Shown here: positions 58,803 to 64,000 of the stretch, in pieces | Layout: every line of letters starts with the position of its first letter | Position numbering within the stretch: the first letter of the stretch is position 1 | NCBI GenBank assembly: GCA_944739405.2 | Contig: OX123186.2 | Span: forward strand, 33,155,551 to 33,219,550 | Direction: 5' to 3' | Length of the DNA: 64,000 bases | Source of the DNA: Euclidia mi | Taxonomy: Eukaryota; Arthropoda; Insecta; Lepidoptera; Erebidae | Program-made: the position numbers and the translations under genes | Notes under the pieces: model-generated | Told to the model about the DNA's origin: nothing | Database searches by the model: none | What the model saw: the letters and a program-made list of their open reading frames with translations, nothing else

Positions 58803-59183
58803 TTATTTTATTTCATGATTATACCAAAAATTCTTTAAGAAATTTAAACATAAATGTCCACAATTGAAGGGGTGATCACGTTGTATATTTTCATATTTAT
58901 ATTGAATGTTAGAACCTACATATTTTATAAATTCCTTCGGAGGTTTAAGATTTCCATAACTGTCAAAATACTCAACATAATCATTATATTTTGCATAGGC
59001 TACCCAATGAGAACCAGGATTTTTTGAACTATCCAAATTAATAACTCCACATTCTTTTTTATAAGGACATTTAGGGAGCTCATCTCTCATAAAGACACCT
59101 CTAAAATAAGGAATTCTATTCCCGTACTTTAAAATGTCAAAGTTAGTTAAGGCCCGTTTGGGTAGCCGATATCTTAGTTTTTT
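58803..59183 (-). CDS. adenain-like cysteine protease, in the -1 frame of the PLA2 gene
   Basis: Catalytic triad candidates are visible: His in GSHWVAY, Asp in EYFDSYG and Cys in FNCGHLCL, the order of adenovirus/Ulp1-type proteases that cleave virion precursors. The first ATG (59090) lies inside the conserved region. In-frame sequence upstream (RLPKRALTNFDILKYGNRIPYFRGVF) also looks like family sequence and is open back to a stop near 59208, with no ATG. The frame is -1 relative to the PLA2 gene. A slippery A AAA AAC (59183-59177) sits immediately before the PLA2 stop. The protease is therefore probably made as a frameshift extension of the PLA2 protein. An AATAAA-type signal follows the stop near 58800. 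Confidence 0.8.
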   Translation of the reverse strand, partial: KKLRYRLPKRALTNFDILKYGNRIPYFRGVFMRDELPKCPYKKECGVINLDSSKNPGSHWVAYAKYNDYVEYFDSYGNLKPPKEFIKYVGSNIQYKYENIQRDHPFNCGHLCLNFLKNFWYNHEIK

Positions 59184-59950
59184 TCTTTTGATACGAAAAT
59201 TCCAAGGCCGCCTTTATGTGGTTTAAGGTGTAGTCCTTTCCCAATACATAGAGCTTCCATTTTTTCATTATGTCTTCTCGATTCTTCATACAGCTTTTTA
59301 GCCATTTTGAATTCATTTATGGTTTTAGCAATACCAGCTGCACCGCCTGCTAAAGCTCCCGCAGCTGATAATCCCGCAAAAATAGGAATCAAAGGTATTA
59401 CTCCCCCAGTTTTTGGAATAGGAATAACGCGAGGGAGCTTAATCGATGAATCATCAACCAATTCTCTAGTAGCAGCAATAGCTAATTCTATTGCCATTTT
59501 CTTGCTCTTAGGTTTTAATTTTTTGATATGCCTTTTTGCTTTTGTAATAACAGATTTTAATTTACTTTTTAACCCTTTTCCAGGTGTAATTTTTGGAGAA
59601 GGCTTTTTGTCCAAACCAGAACCAGTTTTAATTTTTGCTGACATAGCCTTACTTACTAAGAATGCCGCGAGTTTTTCAGCTATACTGGCATCGGAAGCAA
59701 CCGCTCGCTCTTTCGCCATTTTTAACAAAATTAAATCAGCCTTATGTCGATCCTTTAAGTTTGATGACTTGTGATATGCAATATCGTGATCTTTGCAGTA
59801 TTCGTCTAACTTATTTACGCCGTTATCTCCTTTTGTTAGTCTTTTTATTAATTTAGTACCTGGGCCACAGTAATTATATCCTGGTAAGTGTAATTCAAAT
59901 GGTAAATTATTAATAAGCCAATTGAGAACACTACTCTCTCCAAAACACAT
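59174..59950 (-). CDS. phospholipase A2 virion protein (parvovirus VP1-like domain)
   Basis: 258 codons, intact. Residues about 22-60 carry the secreted-PLA2 signature: calcium loop YNYCGPGTK and catalytic LDEYCKDHDIAYH. Parvoviruses use such a domain to breach endosomal membranes, and several arthropod Maverick/adintovirus elements carry it in a minor capsid protein. The middle is Lys-rich. Residues about 185-215 form a hydrophobic Gly/Ala segment (GGVIPLIPIFAGLSAAGALA) that could contact membrane. A CAGT motif 7 bases before the ATG (59957-59960) may be the initiator. The gene ends GAA AAA AAC TAA, a -1 slippery site abutting the stop. Confidence 0.88.
   Translation of the reverse strand: MCFGESSVLNWLINNLPFELHLPGYNYCGPGTKLIKRLTKGDNGVNKLDEYCKDHDIAYHKSSNLKDRHKADLILLKMAKERAVASDASIAEKLAAFLVSKAMSAKIKTGSGLDKKPSPKITPGKGLKSKLKSVITKAKRHIKKLKPKSKKMAIELAIAATRELVDDSSIKLPRVIPIPKTGGVIPLIPIFAGLSAAGALAGGAAGIAKTINEFKMAKKLYEESRRHNEKMEALCIGKGLHLKPHKGGLGIFVSKEKN
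59177..59183 (-). promoter_or_regulatory. canonical -1 frameshift heptamer A AAA AAC
   Basis: In zero-frame register with the PLA2 gene (A|AAA|AAC|TAA). A -1 slip would skip the stop and enter the protease frame. The same heptamer is used at the MMTV gag-pro junction. I see only a weak CCC/GGG stem about 15 bases downstream, so a stimulatory structure is not shown. Confidence 0.7.
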
Positions 59951-60024
59951 TATAAGACTGATGATTCCGGTTTGAATACTTTAATAAATAGTTATGTGAT
60001 TCGAGTTTGTTAACGTTATTTTAT

Positions 60025-60959
60025 TTATAATATTACATTCGATTTATCAATCCAACTGCTTTCAGCTGAAGACAAACCTAACCATTTTACTAAAACCCTG
60101 TTACCTTTTCTTCTAAGAACTTTCTCGACTAGATATATATTGGGATGTTTTGTTTTTTGAAGTTCTTGTGAATAAAATGCTCCTAAAATAGGCAGACCTC
60201 TGATAGTGTCTTCAATTAAGTAAGTTATAGGAGTTGTATTTTGTATTTTACGAATTTTAAATATTTCTGTGGACCAGCTGGGAGTATAACCTTTTTCAAA
60301 TGTACCTTTGTATTTACTGATACGCACATAATCACCTACTTTGTACTTGCTTTTTAAATTATCATTTTTTGGCAACTTTAAATACCTTTCTAATATCAGT
60401 TTTTTATTCATATTGTTCACATTAGCAGGGATTTCATTAATAGTGCGATGGTGAGTGTGATTGTATTTGTAAATAACATCATTGAGGGTATTATTTACCC
60501 TATTGTAATTGCCTTTTAAACTAAATTCCTTATAGATTTTAGATTTCAATGTTCTGATAAATCGTTCGACTATTGAAGCTTTTTTGTTGAGAAGGTTGAA
60601 TAATGGTTAATATGAAACGATTTCATAAGCTTCTGAAATTTGTTATTATAAAATTCTGTTCCATTATCGGTTTGCAGATTTTTAGGAACACGCCCTTTAT
60701 CCAACAAAGTTTTGAAAGAGTTATACACATCTTCTTTGCTTTTACTTCTCATAGGAAAGGCCCAAGCATATTTTGAAAATGAATCAATAACGGTAAGAAT
60801 ATATCTATAATTTTTATTTTCTTTTGAAATTGATTGCAAATCATTTAAGTCTGCTTGCCACAAGTCATCTATATCTCTCATTACAACATGTCTTCGCGGA
60901 TAGTTCACTCTCGCATTTTTATGAATTTCGTTTACCACATCAGCTTTGCTCATGTTCAC
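60025..60959 (-). pseudogene. Maverick integrase with chromodomain, in two frames
   Basis: Frame one (60959-60570) holds the catalytic core: Asp in LWQADLNDLQ, then Asp in LQTDNGTEFYN. Frame two (60579-60025) holds the third acid in SIVERFIRTLKS, a DNA-binding-type barrel (YKVGDYVRISKYKG) and a C-terminal chromodomain (YLVEKVLRRKGNRVLVKWLG). The frames join exactly by a -1 shift at A AAA AAG (60585-60579), six bases before the first frame's TAG. Since Maverick integrases are usually one frame, loss of a base in the A-run is the simplest reading, but programmed shifting cannot be excluded. The enzyme would join element ends to host DNA. Inr-like CAGT at 60998-61001. Confidence 0.8.
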
Positions 60960-61030
60960 AACTCAGTAAGTATGTTTGTCTCGAATTCTGCTATAATACT
61001 GAATAAAAAGCATATTATTAGGACTATTTA

Positions 61031-61948
61031 TTATTTAATTATGTCAGCTTCTTTTAACTCTTCGATTATTGATAAAATTTCATTATCATGATTTGTATTA
61101 CCAGCATCTCGGAAAGCAATTAATAGTTTCAATCTTTCAACCAGTTCGTTAGGATCGTCCCAATATACCAAGTCAGTGCTATTTTTGTATTTCTTTAACG
61201 TTGGTAAGCTTCCTCCAAATTTAGTGACAATATTATTGATTGACGATTCAGAAAACAATGGTTTGATTATTTCACGATATTTTATACCTTTATCGCCTCT
61301 TATTTGCCCATTAGGATTGAAATCTCTCTTATGTGCATTTGTATAATGCAACATATCTTTATAGACAAGTTTATCTTTGCTCGATATTTGTTTCAAATCA
61401 GGTTTTCTTCGAAGTAAAAGTTCTTTTAAACCAGGGGTTAAATTGAAGCTTTTGTCACCAACTTTAATTAAAATGGTATTATCATTATTTGCACTATCTA
61501 TTTTAGAAAACGAAACTATTGAATTACCCATTAATATTTTTTTGTTTTCACTCCTTATTCCAAATGGTATGTTTAGGTCATAAATATCATGGATATCACG
61601 ACCCTCTAACAATATTTCTAAATCATCCGGTAATCCCGTCTGGGGAGGCTTTTTAACGTTCAGTACAGAATTCAGTTCTGGATCATAGCATTCTTCAAAC
61701 TTAGTAGATGAGCTAGTATTAATGTCACCTAATTCCACGTCTTCAAAATTAGAGTGTGTATTCTCAAAATTTTGTATTTTTTCTAATGTTTTATTTGAAT
61801 CAACTAGAGTTTTAAGGGGATCTGTGACAGGTTTTAACATTTTTTCAAGTGATAAGTTCGTAGAGTGTTCCTGGTTTTTCATTTGTTTTATTTTATTCTT
61901 TATGGAGTCTACAGACTTCATTAATTCTATTTTAATATTTTTCGCCAT
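61031..61948 (-). CDS. DUF8207-like Maverick protein
   Basis: 305 codons, intact. The N-terminal 100 residues are Lys/Glu-rich and probably helical. Residues about 155-255 (VGDKSFNLTPGLKELLLRRKP, YKDMLHYTNAHKRDFNP) resemble the domain I know as DUF8207, found in proteins next to Maverick/adintovirus capsid and integrase genes. Function unknown; a structural or packaging role is only a guess. TATATATAAG at 62019-62030 and CAGT at 61992-61995 lie at spacing suitable for TATA and initiator. AATAAA on the minus strand overlaps the stop region. Confidence 0.7.
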   Translation of the reverse strand: MAKNIKIELMKSVDSIKNKIKQMKNQEHSTNLSLEKMLKPVTDPLKTLVDSNKTLEKIQNFENTHSNFEDVELGDINTSSSTKFEECYDPELNSVLNVKKPPQTGLPDDLEILLEGRDIHDIYDLNIPFGIRSENKKILMGNSIVSFSKIDSANNDNTILIKVGDKSFNLTPGLKELLLRRKPDLKQISSKDKLVYKDMLHYTNAHKRDFNPNGQIRGDKGIKYREIIKPLFSESSINNIVTKFGGSLPTLKKYKNSTDLVYWDDPNELVERLKLLIAFRDAGNTNHDNEILSIIEELKEADIIK

Positions 61949-62051
61949 GTTATACTTATTAACAACTGTATTCAGCTAAAGAACAAATTATACTGAATTT
62001 GATTTGCCATGTTAATTACTTATATATATACATATAAACAGTCAGTCAAAT

Positions 62052-62729
62052 TTAAAAAAACATATCAAAGTTCTGTCTGTACCTTCCATTATTTAATGAC
62101 GATTCTTTATTAATAAGTAGAAAATTATAAGGTTTACTCCAAACAGTTTGACAAATATTTCTAAACTCTTTCCACTGTAAATCAGAAGTAACATGCTCTT
62201 CATAAATATGTTTTAAATTCACATCATCTTGTTTGAATATAATAAGAAAATTCACATTGTCACGCAACAGTTGTTTTGGAATTTTGGAATAGGTTTGAGA
62301 TAAATAGAAACAATCTATTTGTTTATGTCTACCCATACAAAAATAATTGCGAATATTAACTTGATTTTCACACGCAACATCATCAAAAATAAACACAGAA
62401 TTTGTTAAAGCTTCACTCGGAGAAATTACCTCTTTATCATCGCTAAATTTGTAGAAGTTAATCTGCGAGACTCTTCCTAATACTTCACTCAAGAAACGAT
62501 ACTTTGGTTGAAATGAAGTTTTGGAATAAAGATAAAGATTTTTAAATTTTAGACCATTTTCATGTAACAACAAACTAATCATAACGTTTGTTTTACCACA
62601 GTTCGATGGACCGCACATTATACATCGAATCGTATTCGGTAAAAAAGGACTATGTCTGATCTGGTGAGAAGTTTCATTTAAATCTATATTATTAATTTTC
62701 AAAGATATGGGTTGCTTGATCAACTTCAT
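62052..62729 (-). CDS. packaging ATPase (FtsK/HerA, A32-like)
   Basis: 225 codons, intact. Walker A CGPSNCGKTN at about residues 38-47, Walker B-type SVFIFDDV at about 111-118, and a downstream sensor-like DCFYLSQTYSKIP. Such ATPases pump element DNA into the preformed capsid. The length is normal for the Maverick group. The promoter looks complete: CTATAAATA on the minus strand at 62764-62772 and CAGT at 62740-62743, about 30 bases downstream of the TATA and about 11 bases before the ATG. Confidence 0.9.
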   Translation of the reverse strand: MKLIKQPISLKINNIDLNETSHQIRHSPFLPNTIRCIMCGPSNCGKTNVMISLLLHENGLKFKNLYLYSKTSFQPKYRFLSEVLGRVSQINFYKFSDDKEVISPSEALTNSVFIFDDVACENQVNIRNYFCMGRHKQIDCFYLSQTYSKIPKQLLRDNVNFLIIFKQDDVNLKHIYEEHVTSDLQWKEFRNICQTVWSKPYNFLLINKESSLNNGRYRQNFDMFF

Positions 62730-62737
62730 TTTGACAA

Positions 62738-62775
62738 TTACTGTAATGAATGTCTAACACGCATATTTATAGGTA
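62738..62775 (-). promoter_or_regulatory. TATA plus initiator of the ATPase gene
   Basis: TATA-type CTATAAATA (62772-62764) and ACAGTA (62744-62739) at about 25-30 bp spacing, matching the arthropod arrangement of a TATA box with a CAGT-type initiator. Confidence 0.6.
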
Positions 62776-62960
62776 GCTATAACTTTAACACTAAATTAGA
62801 TATACATATCATAAAGTATAAATAACAGCATTTAACATGTTTGAACAGGTCTAAAAAGTTAGGAATTTTGTATTCTCGTATTACAATATTATATTTTTAA
62901 AAATTGATTTAATTTGGTATTGAATATCATACAGATTTAAAATTGCATTCCTTATTTCAT

Positions 62961-63620
62961 TATGCTGTCATAGTCAGCCGAAACAGGACCTGTTGCTAGC
63001 AGAGAAATCAAGTTTTATTGGTAAGTATATTTTTAATGTTATTAGTTATTACAATATTATATTATATTATTATATGAATAATTAGATATCTTACTTTAGT
63101 TTTATTTTCAGAATCATGTCATACAGCCCCAGCATTCTCAACATTGGAGGACTTAACAGATTTGTATTTGATAATGTTGATTCTCAAATCCCAAGTCCTT
63201 TGGACGAAGTTGACCAGACAGAAATACAAGAGGTTAGTAAATATTATTTTATTCCTCATAGTTAAATTCATATAGTTATGAACTTTTCATTTATATTTTT
63301 TATGTTATTATATTGCAGGACAATGTTTTGGCAGAGAATGGTAGACAGTTAAAAAACAAGCCATTTTTTTACTCTCAAGGAAATTATGAATGTTTTAAAA
63401 AGCATCGGAACAAATCCTCTGATCAGGTAAGCACTACATAAAATGTATTTATGTTTATAAACATTTATTGTGCGCGTCCACATTATTATATATTTATGTG
63501 TGATTTATTTTTTTACAGGTTACTAGCCCATATTTCTCCACTCAAGACGATGGCATAACATACATTGAACCAAACTTTTCTACACAGTCAAAAAAATTGT
63601 CACCGTCTAAAAAGCGCTAA
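62961..63620 (+). CDS. spliced four-exon gene, product not recognised
   Basis: Exon 1 ends at 63020 (ATTG|GTAAGT) and is probably non-coding. Exon 2 is 63112-63232, with ATG at 63116 and donor GTTAGT. Exon 3 is 63319-63426 (acceptor TATTGCAG, donor GTAAGC). Exon 4 starts at 63519 (acceptor TTTTTACAG) and reaches TAA at 63618-63620. The coding exons are 117, 108 and 102 bases, all phase 0, giving 108 residues beginning MSYSPSILNIGGL and ending in a basic KKLSPSKKR. I do not know the family. It diverges from the ATPase gene and could be an early gene of the element or a host gene. The 5' end of exon 1 is a guess. Confidence 0.65.
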
Positions 63621-63851
63621 AGTTTATTAACGTCATCGGCAAATTCGTACATTGTTCGAAGAAATCGTCCTAAGCAAGGACGTCTTCTAATTAAAATAGA
63701 TATTCGTGAATTAGATTATGTAGACAAAAATAAAAAAAACGAGGCTTGCTTAAGTGCACAATATGTGGTTGAGGAGCCTTATGATGATGTAATGGATATC
63801 ATAGAGACATTAATAAAAAAAATAAGTAAGAAATTGTGTGATACTGAGTAG
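63621..63851 (+). other. in-frame coding continuation after the TAA
   Basis: Directly after the TAA of exon 4 the same frame stays open for 76 codons to TAG (63849-63851). The sequence looks like protein (RRNRPKQGRLLIKIDIRELDY, then YDDVMDIIETLIKK). AATAAA signals follow at 63895-63904. The TAA may be a nonsense mutation, a readthrough stop, or the end of a shorter form. Confidence 0.55.
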
Positions 63852-64000
63852 TCTTAAGATAATGTTTTTATTTAAGTTTAGTTGTATTTCTAAAAATAAA
63901 TAAATGTTATCTTTTTAAAAACGTGTAATTGTTATGAGTCAATGTTTGTATGCATGCTTTATATTTATGTAAAAATTAAATAAATGTTGTGGCTGAATTT
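63852..64000 (+). terminator. polyadenylation region of the spliced gene
   Basis: AATAAATAAATG at 63895-63906 and a second AATAAA-type string near 63978. The window ends here. Confidence 0.5.

Larger units (their letters stand above)
56565..63851. mobile_element. Maverick/Polinton (adintovirus-like) element, partial
   Basis: Nine minus-strand genes plus one divergent spliced gene. The combination of packaging ATPase, retrovirus-like integrase with chromodomain, adenain-like protease, double-jelly-roll-type capsid, penton and phospholipase A2 protein is diagnostic of the Maverick/adintovirus group. These are self-synthesising transposons that can act as viruses of animals. DNA polymerase B, which the group needs, is not in the window. 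The terminal repeats are not seen, so the element probably continues right of 64000. Several genes are broken, so this copy looks inactive. Confidence 0.85.

Noticed and set aside
59307..59774. 155-codon plus-strand frame
   Set aside because: Exactly antisense to the PLA2 gene, which has clear catalytic motifs.
58222..62729. DNA polymerase B hidden in the Maverick block
   Set aside because: No YGDTDS-type or other family B motif in any frame that I read here; it is probably outside the window.
63116..63851. An LxCxE Rb-binding motif in the spliced gene, as some adintovirus accessory proteins have
   Set aside because: The nearest string (KKLCDTE) lacks the required spacing.

Overview
The window looks like repeat-rich intergenic DNA from an insect, most probably a moth or butterfly. 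The evidence is tRNA-derived and 5S-rRNA-derived SINEs with the tail types I associate with Lepidoptera, BEL/Pao retrotransposons, jockey-like and CR1-like LINEs, AT-rich spacers and GT-AG introns. I could not recognise a complete host gene. Almost everything that can be named is a mobile element or an endogenous virus-like element.

Layout. 1-3.5 kb: spacer with a LINE scrap and a SINE. 3.6-9.0 kb: a tandem array of about 120-bp units split by a 5'-truncated CR1-like LINE, which carries a hAT-like insertion. 10.7-14.4 kb: first copy of a roughly 3-kb segment found again at 48.1-51.0 kb. 14.8-18.3 kb: 5S-derived SINE, a MITE and two near-identical tRNA-SINEs, several with clear target-site duplications. 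18.3-24.6 kb: mostly empty. 24.6-26.2 kb: 5'-truncated jockey-like LINE. 26.5-48.1 kb: a four-level nest. LINE-B (minus strand) is split by a decayed BEL element (plus, LTRs 27773-28247 and 47065-47534, TSD CATCC). That element is split by a CR1-like LINE (plus, 31001-43833), which is split by a young, nearly complete BEL element (minus, LTRs 32538-33252 and 39561-40281). 51.1-54.1 kb: a DUF7869-like transposon gene broken by a stop and a 5S-SINE. 54.1-56.3 kb: hairpin-headed repeats, SINEs and a scrap of a second Maverick-like element.

56.5-64 kb is the most interesting part: a Maverick/Polinton (adintovirus-like) gene block on the minus strand. In transcription order it encodes a packaging ATPase, a DUF8207-like protein, an integrase with chromodomain, a phospholipase A2 virion protein, an adenain-like protease, a penton-like protein, a 48-residue basic protein, the major capsid protein and a 152-residue protein. 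A spliced gene runs divergently to the right. No DNA polymerase B gene and no terminal repeats lie inside the window, so the element probably continues past 64 kb.

Expression signals in this block look organised. The protease has no upstream ATG and lies in the -1 frame of the phospholipase gene, behind a canonical A AAA AAC slippery heptamer placed just before the phospholipase stop. Penton, 48-residue protein, capsid and 152-residue protein are chained by three ATGA stop-start overlaps. Five genes have a CAGT initiator-like motif shortly upstream of their ATG. The element is not intact: the capsid frame has two stops, the penton appears frameshifted, and the integrase needs a -1 shift at A AAA AAG.
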